38,829 nt of DNA from Myxococcales bacterium (lineage in GTDB: Bacteria > Myxococcota > Polyangia > Polyangiales > Polyangiaceae): positions 88,307 to 127,135 of the forward strand of contig PLXW01000089.1 in assembly GCA_003151595.1 (NCBI GenBank), read 5' to 3'. Both the position numbers and the translations under genes were made by a program. Positions 1 to 9,131 of the stretch are shown here, in pieces. The notes below the pieces were generated by a model, which worked only from the letters and a program-made list of their open reading frames with translations, was not told where the DNA came from and did not search any database. The stretch's first letter is position 1, and each line of letters begins with the position of its first letter.

Positions 1-486
1 TTCCAGCGCCCGAACCCGTTCCCCAAATCGATCTTCGACAACGTCGCCTACGGCCTTCGCCTGGCGGACAAGACCGATCGCGTGTCCATCCGCGACTCGG
101 TCGAGCGCGCGCTCCGGCAAGCGGCGCTGTGGGACGAAGTGAAAGATCGCCTCGAGGACTCCGCCCTCTCGCTCTCCGGCGGACAGCAGCAGCGCTTGTG
201 CATCGCACGCGCGCTCGCCGTCGAGCCCGAGGTGCTTCTCCTCGACGAGCCGGCGAGCGCGCTCGATCCGATCGCCACGGCGAAGATCGAAGACCTCGTC
301 TCCGAGCTCCGTCGCGCGCTCACGATCGTCATCGTCACCCACAACATGCAGCAAGCCGCGCGCGTCTCGCAGAACACCGCGTTCTTCTACATGGGGCGCC
401 TCGTCGAGGTCGGCGAGACGACCACGATCTTCACGCGCCCCAAGAGCCGCGAGACCGAGGACTACATCACCGGCCGCTTCGGCTGA
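1..486 (+). CDS. pstB: Phosphate ABC transporter ATP-binding protein PstB (5' partial)
   Basis: ATPase subunit of the PstSCAB high-affinity phosphate importer, acting at the cytoplasmic face of the inner membrane. The gene runs in from outside the window: frame 1 is open from base 1 and begins within the Q-loop region ([20 protein letters not shown], typical of PstB), so the Walker A motif lies upstream. Visible are the ABC signature [16 protein letters not shown], Walker [14 protein letters not shown] and the H-loop [10 protein letters not shown], then the family-typical C-terminus ending in GRFG. 161 residues are present of about 250-260 usual. It is followed by pstS, pstC, pstA and phoU on the same strand; having pstB first rather than last is unusual. 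Identification is secure. Confidence 0.97.
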   Translation, partial: FQRPNPFPKSIFDNVAYGLRLADKTDRVSIRDSVERALRQAALWDEVKDRLEDSALSLSGGQQQRLCIARALAVEPEVLLLDEPASALDPIATAKIEDLVSELRRALTIVIVTHNMQQAARVSQNTAFFYMGRLVEVGETTTIFTRPKSRETEDYITGRFG

Positions 487-535
487 GCATTCACATCGCT
501 GCTGTTCATCGCCCCTGAGCGAAAGAGGGATCTTC

Positions 536-1447
536 ATGATCGGAATTGATCGACGACTGTTCGTGGGACTCACCATTCTGAGCGCGCTCGGGTGCTCGCG
601 CCCCGACGCGACCGGCGCCGCTCCTGCGGCTTCCTCGAGCACCGGCACGACGAGCGCCGTGGCGCCGTCCGCGGGCTCGACGAGCGTGACCCTCAAGGGC
701 TCCGACACCATGGTCATCCTCGGCCAGCGCTGGGCCGAGGACTTCATGAAGGAGCACACGGGGACCACGATCCAGGTCACTGGCGGCGGCTCCGGCACCG
801 GCATCGCCGCGCTCATCAACGGCGGCACCGACATCTGCGAGTCGAGCCGTCCGATGAAGGAAGGGGAGAAGGGCGACGTGCAGGCCAAGCGCGGCGCGCC
901 CGCGGTGGAGACGAAGGTCGCGCTCGACGCGCTCGCCATCTACGTGAACGAGAAGAGCCCGCTGAAGGAGATCTCGATCCCGGCGGTGCAGAAGATCTAC
1001 CTCGGCGAGACCAAGAACTGGAAAGAGGTCGGCGGTCCGGATCACGCCATCATCCTCTACGGCCGCGAGAACAACTCCGGCACGTACGGCTACTTCAAGG
1101 AGCACGTCCTGGCGAACAAGGACTTCGCCGCGTCGGTGCAGACGCTCGCCGGCACGTCGGCCGTCGTGAACGCCGTGAAGGGGGACATCTACGGCATCGG
1201 CTACGGCGGCATCGCGTACCTCGAAGGGATCCGCGCGCTCAACGTGAAGAAGGACGACGCCTCGCCGGCCGTGAAGGCGACGATCGACACGGCGCAGGAC
1301 GGCTCGTACCCGATCAGCCGCTTCCTCTACTTCTACACGGCAGGCCCGGCGACCGGGACGGCGAAGGACTTCATCGGTTGGGTGCTGAGCCCGACGGGTC
1401 AGAAGGTCATCTCCGACGTCGGCTATTACCCCCTTCCGAAGAGCTGA
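536..1447 (+). CDS. pstS: Phosphate-binding lipoprotein PstS
   Basis: Extracytoplasmic phosphate-binding component of the Pst transporter, 303 residues. The N-terminus is a lipoprotein signal with lipobox SALGC (Cys20), followed by a Ser/Ala/Thr-rich linker of about 25 residues, so it is probably membrane-anchored. The fold motifs are clear: GSDTMVILGQRWAEDF opens the binding domain, GGGSGTGIAALINGGTDICE carries phosphate-contacting Ser/Thr/Gly residues, and YGRENNSGTYGYFKEH is the second anion-binding loop. The ATG is preceded by an AGAGGGA-like ribosome binding site. It sits 49 bases after pstB and 5 bases before pstC, consistent with one operon. Phosphate-starvation control by the PhoB/PhoR-like pair further downstream is inferred. 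Confidence 0.95.
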   Translation: MIGIDRRLFVGLTILSALGCSRPDATGAAPAASSSTGTTSAVAPSAGSTSVTLKGSDTMVILGQRWAEDFMKEHTGTTIQVTGGGSGTGIAALINGGTDICESSRPMKEGEKGDVQAKRGAPAVETKVALDALAIYVNEKSPLKEISIPAVQKIYLGETKNWKEVGGPDHAIILYGRENNSGTYGYFKEHVLANKDFAASVQTLAGTSAVVNAVKGDIYGIGYGGIAYLEGIRALNVKKDDASPAVKATIDTAQDGSYPISRFLYFYTAGPATGTAKDFIGWVLSPTGQKVISDVGYYPLPKS

Positions 1448-1452
1448 GCGTC

Positions 1453-2436
1453 GTGGCCGTGTCGACTTCACCGGTGGCAGGAATCGAGAGGACGGGGGCG
1501 CGAGAGCTCTCGCTCACGCGGCGCGCGCGCTGGGGCGAGGCGCTCGGCGAAGGGGCGGTGAAGCTGATCGCCCTCACGTCGATCGCGTCGGTCGTCCTCA
1601 TCCTGATCTTCGTCGGGAAGGAGGCGCTACCCGTCCTCACCAGCTCCGAGGTGCACAAGGAGCTGACCTTCGGCGGGATGTTCCGTCCGAGCGCCGCCGG
1701 CTACGTGTGGCAGCCCGTGTCGGAGGTGCCGAAGTACAACATCGTGCCGCTCTTCGTCGGCACGTTGAAGGTCACGATCGTCTCGCTCTTCGTCGCGGTG
1801 CCGCTCAGCGTCGCCGCGGCGGTCTTCGTCGCCGAGTTCGCGGGGAAGACCATGCGTGAGATCATCAAGCCGGCGATCGAGCTGCTGGCGGGGATCCCGT
1901 CGGTCGTCGTCGGGTTCTTCGCGCTCGTCGTGCTGGCGACGTGGGTGCAGTCGGTCTTCGGCACCGAGCACCGCCTCAACACGCTCGTCGCCGGCGTCGC
2001 GCTCTCGTTCGCGATCATGCCGGTGGTCTTCTCGGTGTCGGAAGACGCGCTCCGCGCCGTCCCCGATTCGTACCGGCAAGCGGCCATCGCGCTCGGCTCG
2101 ACCAAATCGCAGGTCGTCCTGCGCGTCGTGCTTCCGGCGGCGGCGCCCGGGATCGCCGCGTCGGTCGTGCTCGGCTTCGGCCGGGCGATCGGCGAGACGA
2201 TGATCGTCATCCTGGCCACGGGCAACGCCGCGCTCCTCGACGCCGATCTCGGTCACTCGGTGCGCACGGTTACGGCGACGATCGCCCAGGAGCTCGGCGA
2301 GGTCGTCGTCGGCAGCGCGCACTACCACCTGCTCTTCTTCCTCGGCGCGCTCCTCTTCCTGAGCACGCTGGTCGTGAACGCGGGGGGCGAGCGCATCGTC
2401 ACCGGGATGCGTCGCAAGCTCGGAGGGGGCGGCTGA
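1453..2436 (+). CDS. pstC: Phosphate ABC transporter permease PstC
   Basis: Inner-membrane permease of the Pst system, about 327 residues. A GTG at 1453 just after the pstS stop is taken as start (a second GTG at 1459 is equally possible); the frame is open further upstream but only as a shadow inside pstS. After a short cytoplasmic leader there is TM1 (LIALTSIASVVLILIFVG), a periplasmic loop, then the permease core with AGIPSVVVGFFALVVLATW and the cytoplasmic EAA-type loop SVSEDALRAVPDSYRQAAIA. GRAIGETMIVILATGNAALL is a PstC signature near the C-terminus. The stop overlaps the pstA start by one base (TGATG), implying translational coupling. Confidence 0.93.
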   Translation: MAVSTSPVAGIERTGARELSLTRRARWGEALGEGAVKLIALTSIASVVLILIFVGKEALPVLTSSEVHKELTFGGMFRPSAAGYVWQPVSEVPKYNIVPLFVGTLKVTIVSLFVAVPLSVAAAVFVAEFAGKTMREIIKPAIELLAGIPSVVVGFFALVVLATWVQSVFGTEHRLNTLVAGVALSFAIMPVVFSVSEDALRAVPDSYRQAAIALGSTKSQVVLRVVLPAAAPGIAASVVLGFGRAIGETMIVILATGNAALLDADLGHSVRTVTATIAQELGEVVVGSAHYHLLFFLGALLFLSTLVVNAGGERIVTGMRRKLGGGG

Positions 2437-3362
2437 TGGAGAACGTGGCCCCGCACCCGCTTCAACGCCGGCAGCGCAAGTCCGACACCGTCCTCTTCGG
2501 AGCGACCGGCCTGGCGACGCTGCTCATCCTGGCGATGCTCGCCGTCCTCGTGCTCGACGTCGTCATCGGCGGCGCGAAGACCGTGACGTGGAGCTTCCTC
2601 TCCGAAGCGCCGACGCACGGCATGACGGCGGGGGGCATCCTTCCGGCGATCGTCGGCACCGTCGCCTTGACGCTCATGATGACGCTCGCCGCAGTCCCGG
2701 CCGGCGTCGCCACCGCGGTCTACCTGACCGAGTACGCGCGTCCGAGCTCGCTCGTCGCGCGCGCCATCCGCGTCTGCATCTCGAACCTCGCCGGCGTGCC
2801 GTCGATCGTGTTCGGTCTCTTCGGGCTCGGCTTCTTCGTGAGCACGGTCGGGCGCGGGATCGACAAAGCCTTCTACGCCGGCCACCTGACGTACGGAAAG
2901 CCGGCGCTCATCTGGGCCGCGCTGACGCTCGCCATCCTCACGCTCCCGGTCGTGGTCGTCGCCACCGAAGAAGCGCTCCGCTCGGTCCCGCGCGAGCTAC
3001 GCGACGCGAGCCTCGCGCTGGGAGCGACGCGCTTTCAGACCGTGTTCCGCGTCGTCCTTCCGCACGCGCTGGGCGGCATCCTCACCGGCGCCATCCTCGC
3101 CGTCAGCCGCGGCTCGGGCGAGGTCGCGCCGATCATGTTCACCGGCGTCGCCTACTTCCTGCCGTACCTGCCGAAGTACCCGAACGATCAGTTCATGAAC
3201 CTCGGCTACCACGTGTACGTGCTGGCCACGCAGTCGCCCGACGTCGACCGGACCAAGCCCCTCCTCTATGGGACGGTGCTCGTGCTGCTCGGGCTCACGT
3301 TCTTGCTCAACCTCGCGGCCATCGTCATTCGCGCGCGCATGCGCCGGCGTCTTCTGGCTTAG
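2436..3362 (+). CDS. pstA: Phosphate ABC transporter permease PstA
   Basis: Second permease subunit, 308 residues, pairing with PstC to form the phosphate channel. The ATG at 2436 shares its A with the TGA of pstC. TM1 is about residues 23-45; the core has SNLAGVPSIVFGLFGLGFFV and the EAA-like loop ATEEALRSVPRELRDASLAL. AVSRGSGEVAPIMFTGVAYF near the C-terminus is typical of PstA (usually GETAPL; here GEVAPI). A last hydrophobic segment precedes a basic tail. Thirteen bases separate it from phoU. Identification is secure from motif order, length and operon position. Confidence 0.94.
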   Translation: MENVAPHPLQRRQRKSDTVLFGATGLATLLILAMLAVLVLDVVIGGAKTVTWSFLSEAPTHGMTAGGILPAIVGTVALTLMMTLAAVPAGVATAVYLTEYARPSSLVARAIRVCISNLAGVPSIVFGLFGLGFFVSTVGRGIDKAFYAGHLTYGKPALIWAALTLAILTLPVVVVATEEALRSVPRELRDASLALGATRFQTVFRVVLPHALGGILTGAILAVSRGSGEVAPIMFTGVAYFLPYLPKYPNDQFMNLGYHVYVLATQSPDVDRTKPLLYGTVLVLLGLTFLLNLAAIVIRARMRRRLLA

Positions 3363-3374
3363 AATCGAGCCGCC

Positions 3375-4091
3375 ATGCCGCAAGGGAACAACACGCACAC
3401 GAGTCGTGAATTCGAGTCCGAGCTCCGCGAGCTGCGCGCCAACGCGCTGGCGATGGGGGCGCGCTGCGAGCGGAGCCTCCGTCTCGCGCTGGAAGCGTTC
3501 TGGACCGGGTCGGCCGAGCGCGCGGCGGAAGTGAAGGAGCTCGATCGCCGGATCGATCGCGACGAGATGGAGATCGACGCGCTCGTCCTCCGCATCCTCG
3601 CGCTGCGGCAGCCGGTGGCGTACGACCTCCGCTTGCTGGCGGCGGCGTTGAAGCTCGTCACCGATCTCGAGCGCATCGGCGACGAGGCGGTGAACATCGC
3701 CGAGCGGGCCGAAGAGGGGCACGGCGACGCGAAGGAGCTGGCGCGCGCGAACCTGAAGGAGATGGCCGATCAGGCGCAGGTGATGCTCCGCAACGCGCTC
3801 GACGCCTTCGTCGAAGGCGAGGCCACGCGCGCCGAGCAGGTGCTGGCCGGCGACGACGCGGTCGACGAGCTGTACGGGCGCATCCTGCGCGACATGATGG
3901 CGTACATGGCCAAGCACGGCGACGAGATCCCCGCCGCGGTCCGCGTCATCAAGGTCGCGAAGTACATCGAGCGCGTGGCCGATCACGCCACGAACATCGC
4001 CGAGGAAGTGATCTTCATGGTGCGCGGCGAAGACGTGCGGCACCACCGGACGCACCCGCCGCCGGGCGTCGGCGGGAAGCTCCCGGACTGA
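3375..4091 (+). CDS. phoU: Phosphate transport regulator PhoU
   Basis: Cytoplasmic regulator that couples the state of the Pst transporter to the PhoR kinase and damps phosphate uptake. The 238-residue length is normal. It is all-helical with the two tandem PhoU three-helix domains: the first contains DLRLLAAALKLVTDLERIGD followed by EAVNIAERA, the second VIKVAKYIERVADHATNIAE. The acidic E/DxxxD-type metal-cluster residues are present in both. The C-terminus has a short His/Pro/Gly-rich tail (HHRTHPPPGVGGK) beyond the usual domain end. It closes the pst operon and its stop lies four bases from the stop of the convergent Uma2 gene. Confidence 0.95.
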   Translation: MPQGNNTHTSREFESELRELRANALAMGARCERSLRLALEAFWTGSAERAAEVKELDRRIDRDEMEIDALVLRILALRQPVAYDLRLLAAALKLVTDLERIGDEAVNIAERAEEGHGDAKELARANLKEMADQAQVMLRNALDAFVEGEATRAEQVLAGDDAVDELYGRILRDMMAYMAKHGDEIPAAVRVIKVAKYIERVADHATNIAEEVIFMVRGEDVRHHRTHPPPGVGGKLPD

Positions 4092-4095
4092 TTTC

Positions 4096-4656
4096 CTAGC
4101 GACCGAGCAAGTCGGCGAGATCGATCTCGACGTCGGGGAACGCGGTCACGGCGAGGCGCTCGCCGGCGCCGAGGCGTCGCGTCTCCGTGTAGCGCCCGTT
4201 CTTCGCGTGCGCGTGCACTTCGATGGCGCGGCCGGCGACGTCGACGATCCAGTACTCGTCGACGGCCGACGCGGCGTAGAGCGGTCCCTTGATCTCGCGG
4301 TCGTATTGCAGCGAAGAGTCGGCGACCTCGATCGCGAGGAACGCGCGATCGGGATGGCGATCGGCGTAGAGCCCGGACGGGACGATCGCCACGTCGGGTT
4401 GTGGCGCCGATCCGTCGGCGGCATCGAGCGGGCCCTGGATGCGCACCCTCGCTCGTCCCGCGAGGCGCAGAATCAGGAGCTCGCCGAGTCGATCGACCAT
4501 GCTCATGTGGGAAGGGCCGATGGGCGCCATGCCGAGCACGATACCGTCAATGAGCTCGACTCGCTCACCGCGGAAGAAGCCAAGCTCCCCCATGCGGTAG
4601 TACTCGGCGCGCGACAGCTTTCGCGGACCCGGCGCGGCTTCGACTCGTGCAGCCAT
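4096..4656 (-). CDS. Uma2 family (DUF820) restriction-endonuclease-fold protein
   Basis: A 186-residue member of the Uma2/DUF820 family, which has the PD-(D/E)XK nuclease fold; family members are abundant in cyanobacteria and myxobacteria and their role is unknown. Recognisable elements are the N-terminal LSRAEYYRMGELGFF and VELIDGIVLGMAPIGPSHM (the 'GE/DGxIxxMspxg..H' block), the acidic QPDVAIVP strand, FLAIEVADSSLQYD (the E-V-x-D/S segment of the nuclease core) and YWIVDVAGRAIEV. The start is the ATG at 4656 because homologous sequence begins shortly after it; the frame stays open far upstream only because of base composition. It is convergent with phoU and divergent from the large AsmA-like gene, and is probably transcribed alone. 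Confidence 0.85.
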   Translation of the reverse strand: MAARVEAAPGPRKLSRAEYYRMGELGFFRGERVELIDGIVLGMAPIGPSHMSMVDRLGELLILRLAGRARVRIQGPLDAADGSAPQPDVAIVPSGLYADRHPDRAFLAIEVADSSLQYDREIKGPLYAASAVDEYWIVDVAGRAIEVHAHAKNGRYTETRRLGAGERLAVTAFPDVEIDLADLLGR

Positions 4657-4851
4657 GGTGCGAGAAGAGTACCGCGCGACCCGCCCCCGGTCACGGACCA
4701 CCACGCGACCGCGCAGTGAAGCGCGAGGCTGCCGGCCCTGGGGAGCCCCACCCCGCCGCTCGTCGCATTGCTTCCACGGCTGGTCGGGAACAGAGTGGAG
4801 CGGCCCTTGGCTCTCGTAGGAGAGCCACTCGGCCGAGACCAAGACCCGTTC

Positions 4852-7800
4852 ATGCGTTTGCTTCGTGTTCCACGCGGGGGGGGCCCGAGCGATGCGCCGC
4901 CGCGTCGAGGCCGCGCTTGGCGATGGGCGCGACGCTTGCTCGCCGGAGTGCTGGGGCTCGCGGCGCTCGCGGTGCTGGCGGTCTACGTCGTGCTGCACAG
5001 CCTCGATGCGCCGTGGTTGAAGCGGCGCGTGCAGACGCTCGCGCGGGCAGCAGGGGTCGAGGTCGATTACGGGGCGGTGCGGGTGGGGCTGCTGACGGGC
5101 GCCGAGATCGACGGGCTCGTCGTGCAGTCGCCCGCGGAGATTCGCGCGTTCGCGCCCGAGCTCGTTCGCGTGGGGCGGGTGAGGGCGGAGTGGTCGCTGC
5201 GGTCGCTCTTCAAACACGAGGGTCCTCCGCTGCGGCGGTTGTCGGTGTCGGACGTGACGGTGACGGTCGTCGTCGACGAGCACGGGCGGACGTCGTTCGA
5301 CGCGCTCCCTTCCTCGCCTCCGACCTCGCCCCCCGCGCCTGCCGTGCCGCTCTCGCGCCAGGCGTCGCAGCTCGAGACGGCGCTTCCGTTCGGCGACATC
5401 GACGTCGATCGCGTCACGCTCGCTCTCGTCCGAACCGAGGAGGGGCACGTCGTCGAGCGCACCGAGCTGCGCGGCGTCGGGCTCACGGTGAGCGCGATGC
5501 CCGCGGGGCAAACGGAGCCTGCGGGGAGCGCCGCGCCTGCGGGGAGCGCCGTGAAAGCGTCGCGCGTGAAGATGGCGCTCGGCTCGTCGGGCAAGCCGCT
5601 CGATCTCGCGCTCACGCGCCAGCGTGATGGAGCCAAGGCGGGCGAGGGGCGGGCGAAGCTCTGGCTCGCCATCGACGCGACGTCGACGGCGGTGACCGCG
5701 GCGCTCGATGTGCGCATGATCGATCAATCGTTCGCGCCCAGCGTCGCCGCCGATCACTGGCTCCACGCCGAGGCGCGCGCGCGGTTCGACGCGGCCGCGG
5801 GGCGCACCGAGATCACGCTTGATCACACCGAGGCGGGCGACGGCGCGGCGACGGTCGAAGCGGCGATCGCGATCCCGGACACGGGAGATCCGATCGTGCG
5901 TCACGCGCAGGGCGACGTCGATCTCGCGCGCCTGCTCGCCTGGGTCCCCGCCGGCCTCGTGCCGGTCACGGCCGAGCGCGCGCGCATCCACTTCCAGGCC
6001 GAGTCGCTCGCCGCGCCGGGAGGGGTCGCGGGTCGAGGCGCGATCACGCTCGCCGGGGTTCGGTACGAGGCGGGAGCGAACCGCGTCGCGGCCGACGACG
6101 TGGCGATCGACTTCGACGGGCAGCAAGCGAGCGACGGCGCGGTCACGGGGCACGTCGGCGCACGCTTCACGCGCGTCGCGCTCGAAGGGATCTCGCCCGT
6201 CGTCGCGCGCGACGGTCACGTCGAGCTTCGCGTCGCGAACGTGCACGTCGACGCCGGGGATCCGCTGGCCACGCGCGGTGACGTCGCGCTGTCCGCGGAC
6301 GTGGCGTCGATCGACGCGAGCACGAAGACGTCCCGCGCCGTCGCCGACGGCCTCGCCCTGCGCGCGCACACGCTCCTCGACGGGCACGCGCGGTACGCCG
6401 TCGAGGTCGACGCGCCGATGTCGCGGCTCCGCCTGCTCGATCACGGTCGCACGCTCGTGGATGCGAAGGCGCACGTCGATGCGCGGCTGCACGGCGTGCA
6501 GATCGACGTCGCGCGCCCGATCGCGAGCCGCGGCGTCGCGAAGCTCGACGTCGACCTGGGCGACGTGCAGGTCGGGCTCGACGCGACGAAGGGGGCGGAC
6601 GCGCTCGACTACGCGCTCCACGCCACCGCGAAGACCTTGAGCGCCGCGCGTCCGTTCCTCACGCCCGCGCTGGCGAGCGTGGCGCCGTGGGATCGCATCG
6701 GCGTCGCGATCCAGTCGACCGGCCACGTCGAGCACCTCGCGGGGGGGAACCCGGCGATCGATCAGAAGACCGAGCTCGACCTCGACGCTCCCGCGTTCGA
6801 GACCGTCGCCGCGCGCTCGCTGTCCCTGAAGCTTCACTCGAAAGGGACCGCGCTTCGTCACGACGCCGAAGGAGACCTGCGCGTGCAGGCGCTCACGTTC
6901 GCCGGGGCCAACGCGAGCGACGACCACGTCACGCTCACCGCGTCGATCGATCGCGAGCACGCTTCGCCATCGCTCCGCTTTCAGATCGCGACCGACGGGC
7001 GCGCGGGCGTGAACCTCACCGCCTCGGCGTCGTTCGATCCGGCGCGGCGCGCGGTGACGTACGCGATCGACGGCCACCTCGACGGGCTCGCGAAGCTGGC
7101 GCCGTTCGCAGCGAGGGTGCACGGGCTCGAGGGGTTCGATCTCGCGCAGCTCGACGTCGGCCTCGCGTCCAAAGGCGATCTCCTCGGCATCGTGACGGGC
7201 GTGGGGCGCGACGGGACGATCCAGCTCGCGCCGCACCCGACGCTCACGGCCGCCGTCGTCGGGAAGACCGATCTGCACGTCGCGCATTTCCGGTGGGAGC
7301 GCGGCGACACGGAGATCGTCTCGCCGGCCATCGTGTGGCACGTCGACATGCACGCGGACGGCGCGCGGCGCGTGGTGGACAGCCACCTCGAGGTCGACTC
7401 GTTGCACCTCGCGTTCGGCGAGAACGAAGTGGACCTCGCCGGGATTCGCGACGACTCCTCCGTCGGCGTGAAGGGGGATCTCGCCGACCCCGAGACCGAT
7501 CTCACGCAGCACCTCGCGGTTCGCGCGCTCCGGCAAGACGCGCTCCCGCAGTACCCCATCGGCGATCTCACGTTCGCTCTCTCGGCCGAGCGCGATCGCG
7601 AAGGGATCGTTCACCTCGCCCAGATGAAGCTCTCGAACGGCACCGGGGGGACCACCGCCGCGGTCACCGGGAACGTCGAGCTCGGCGAAGGGCGGCACAC
7701 GCTCTCGGTGACGACCTCGCTCACGCAGGACCTGTCGCGCCTGACGGGCGCACCGGCGACCTTCAGGGGGAAGGGGAACCTCGCGGCGGAAGCGAACATC

Positions 7801-8595
7801 ACGTCGCCCGATCTGTCGCTCTTTCGCGTGCACGCGGCGCTGAAGGGGAAGGACGTGACGATCGACATGCCCCGCGCCGGCATCGCGCTCGAGACCGCGA
7901 ACGGCGAGGTCCCGATCACCGTCACGCTCGATGTCGGCGCGAACGGCGTCGCGCTCCGCCCCGACGAGAAGCGGAGCCCGTACTCGATGCTACGCTTCGC
8001 CGACCAGCACCCGCTCCTCAGTCGCAGCGGCTTTCTCTCCATCGCCAGGCTGAAGACGCCGTGGGTCGAGATCGCGCCGCTCGTCGGCAACCTCGAGATC
8101 CAGCAGAACGTGATCTCGCTGCGGCAGTTCGAGATGGGGGTTCGCAACGGGACCATCACCGGGCAGTTCGGGCTCGACTGGGACGGCGCGAAGTCGACCC
8201 TGGAGCTCCACGTGCGCGCGACCGGTGTGCAGTCGTCGCACGGCGAGCCGTTCGACGGGAACATCGCGGTCGTGGTCTCGGCGGGCGATCGCACGGTCGA
8301 AGGGCGCGCGGAGATCCTGCGCATCGGCGAGCGGCACCTGCTCGATCTGCTCGATCTCCAGGACCCGATGCACGTCGACCCGGCGATGAACCGCATCCGC
8401 ACGGCGCTCACGCTCGGCTACCCCGATCGCCTCCGCCTCGTCTTCGATCACGGCTTCGCCAGCGCGCGCCTGGAGCTGGGCGGCATCGCGCGCTTGATCA
8501 GCATCGGCGAGCTTCGCGGAATCCCGATGGGACCTATCGTCGACAAACTCCTCGCGCCGATGCTCGACTCGAACGACACGAAGGACGCGCCATGA
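4852..8595 (+). CDS. Large AsmA/YdbH-like membrane-anchored protein
   Basis: A 1247-residue protein with one N-terminal transmembrane helix (about residues 29-49) after a basic Arg/Pro-rich leader, then a very long beta-rich periplasmic region with repeated 'VxLxLxxxxV..' strand patterns. It resembles the AsmA-like proteins (YhdP, TamB, YdbH), bridge-like proteins implicated in phospholipid transport between the two membranes. The YdbH assignment rests on the next gene, which looks like YdbL; in E. coli ydbH and ydbL belong to one operon. The C-terminal part (EIAPLVGNLEIQQNVISLRQ and onwards) is best conserved in appearance. ATG 4852 was chosen because the basic leader and TM follow directly; an in-frame ATG at 4768 would add 28 unlikely residues. 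The next gene overlaps by four bases (ATGA). Confidence 0.75.
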   Translation: MRLLRVPRGGGPSDAPPRRGRAWRWARRLLAGVLGLAALAVLAVYVVLHSLDAPWLKRRVQTLARAAGVEVDYGAVRVGLLTGAEIDGLVVQSPAEIRAFAPELVRVGRVRAEWSLRSLFKHEGPPLRRLSVSDVTVTVVVDEHGRTSFDALPSSPPTSPPAPAVPLSRQASQLETALPFGDIDVDRVTLALVRTEEGHVVERTELRGVGLTVSAMPAGQTEPAGSAAPAGSAVKASRVKMALGSSGKPLDLALTRQRDGAKAGEGRAKLWLAIDATSTAVTAALDVRMIDQSFAPSVAADHWLHAEARARFDAAAGRTEITLDHTEAGDGAATVEAAIAIPDTGDPIVRHAQGDVDLARLLAWVPAGLVPVTAERARIHFQAESLAAPGGVAGRGAITLAGVRYEAGANRVAADDVAIDFDGQQASDGAVTGHVGARFTRVALEGISPVVARDGHVELRVANVHVDAGDPLATRGDVALSADVASIDASTKTSRAVADGLALRAHTLLDGHARYAVEVDAPMSRLRLLDHGRTLVDAKAHVDARLHGVQIDVARPIASRGVAKLDVDLGDVQVGLDATKGADALDYALHATAKTLSAARPFLTPALASVAPWDRIGVAIQSTGHVEHLAGGNPAIDQKTELDLDAPAFETVAARSLSLKLHSKGTALRHDAEGDLRVQALTFAGANASDDHVTLTASIDREHASPSLRFQIATDGRAGVNLTASASFDPARRAVTYAIDGHLDGLAKLAPFAARVHGLEGFDLAQLDVGLASKGDLLGIVTGVGRDGTIQLAPHPTLTAAVVGKTDLHVAHFRWERGDTEIVSPAIVWHVDMHADGARRVVDSHLEVDSLHLAFGENEVDLAGIRDDSSVGVKGDLADPETDLTQHLAVRALRQDALPQYPIGDLTFALSAERDREGIVHLAQMKLSNGTGGTTAAVTGNVELGEGRHTLSVTTSLTQDLSRLTGAPATFRGKGNLAAEANITSPDLSLFRVHAALKGKDVTIDMPRAGIALETANGEVPITVTLDVGANGVALRPDEKRSPYSMLRFADQHPLLSRSGFLSIARLKTPWVEIAPLVGNLEIQQNVISLRQFEMGVRNGTITGQFGLDWDGAKSTLELHVRATGVQSSHGEPFDGNIAVVVSAGDRTVEGRAEILRIGERHLLDLLDLQDPMHVDPAMNRIRTALTLGYPDRLRLVFDHGFASARLELGGIARLISIGELRGIPMGPIVDKLLAPMLDSNDTKDAP
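5517..5552 (+). repeat. 18-bp tandem duplication in the AsmA-like gene
   Basis: Two adjacent 18-base units differing at the last base only, encoding PAGSAA then PAGSAV. It lies in a low-complexity Pro/Ala/Gly/Ser stretch of the large periplasmic protein, between predicted strands, and keeps the frame. It looks like slippage in a linker. Confidence 0.8.
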
Positions 8596-9131
8596 ATCGA
8601 TCTCTCGTTCTCACCGCTGCGATCCTCACGCTGGGGGGGTGCTTCCGGCCCCCCGAGATCGTGATGGTCGATCGCGCGACGGCGCTCGAGCAGCAAGCCG
8701 CGGGCTCGTTCGACGATCTGGAACGAAAGCTCGATCGCGCCGGTATCGAGCCGCGCCCCGTGCCGTTCACCCCCGAGCAGCTCGAAGCGCTGGGCATTCA
8801 CTCGGCCCCGCTGGTCGACGCCACCGAGCTCACCGACGCCGATCGCCTCGACGGCCTCCTCGTTCAGCGCTGCGTGGGCGAGGGGAAGGACGGCCTCATC
8901 GCCGACACGCGCGACGCTTGCCGAGGCGCGGCCGACGCCGAAGAGGTCACGACGCTCCTCGAGCGGACGAACCGCGCGCGCCGCCAGCTCTGGAGATGGA
9001 TGCACGAGCAGCGCACGGACCTGTCGGCCGACGACCTTGCGCGCCGCTGGCGAGAGCTCCACGTGCGCGGCGTCGTCTGCGGCGGATGGATCCAGGGGGC
9101 GGACGGCAAGTGGCAGGCGAAGTCGTGCTGA
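8592..9131 (+). CDS. YdbL-like (DUF1318) lipoprotein
   Basis: A 179-residue lipoprotein: signal sequence with lipobox LGGC (Cys17), then FRPPEIVMVDRATALEQQAA and an acidic/basic helical region. The C-terminal half (RCVGEGKDGLIADTRDACRG, later LLERTNRARRQLWRWM) follows the DUF1318 pattern 'VGExxdGyla...v..vNaaRrxxY'. E. coli YdbL is a periplasmic DUF1318 protein that acts with YdbH and the small lipoprotein YnbE. Here the lipobox and YdbL-like domain are in one polypeptide, so it may combine the two roles; that is inference. Three Cys in the mature C-terminal half could form disulfides. It overlaps the preceding gene by four bases and the next gene by seven, so the three are probably co-translated. 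Confidence 0.7.
   Translation: MNRSLVLTAAILTLGGCFRPPEIVMVDRATALEQQAAGSFDDLERKLDRAGIEPRPVPFTPEQLEALGIHSAPLVDATELTDADRLDGLLVQRCVGEGKDGLIADTRDACRGAADAEEVTTLLERTNRARRQLWRWMHEQRTDLSADDLARRWRELHVRGVVCGGWIQGADGKWQAKSC

Noticed and set aside
4657..7833. Upstream extension of the Uma2 frame on the minus strand
   Set aside because: The frame is open but the product is Arg-rich without motifs and lies opposite the AsmA-like gene; Uma2 homology starts at 4656.
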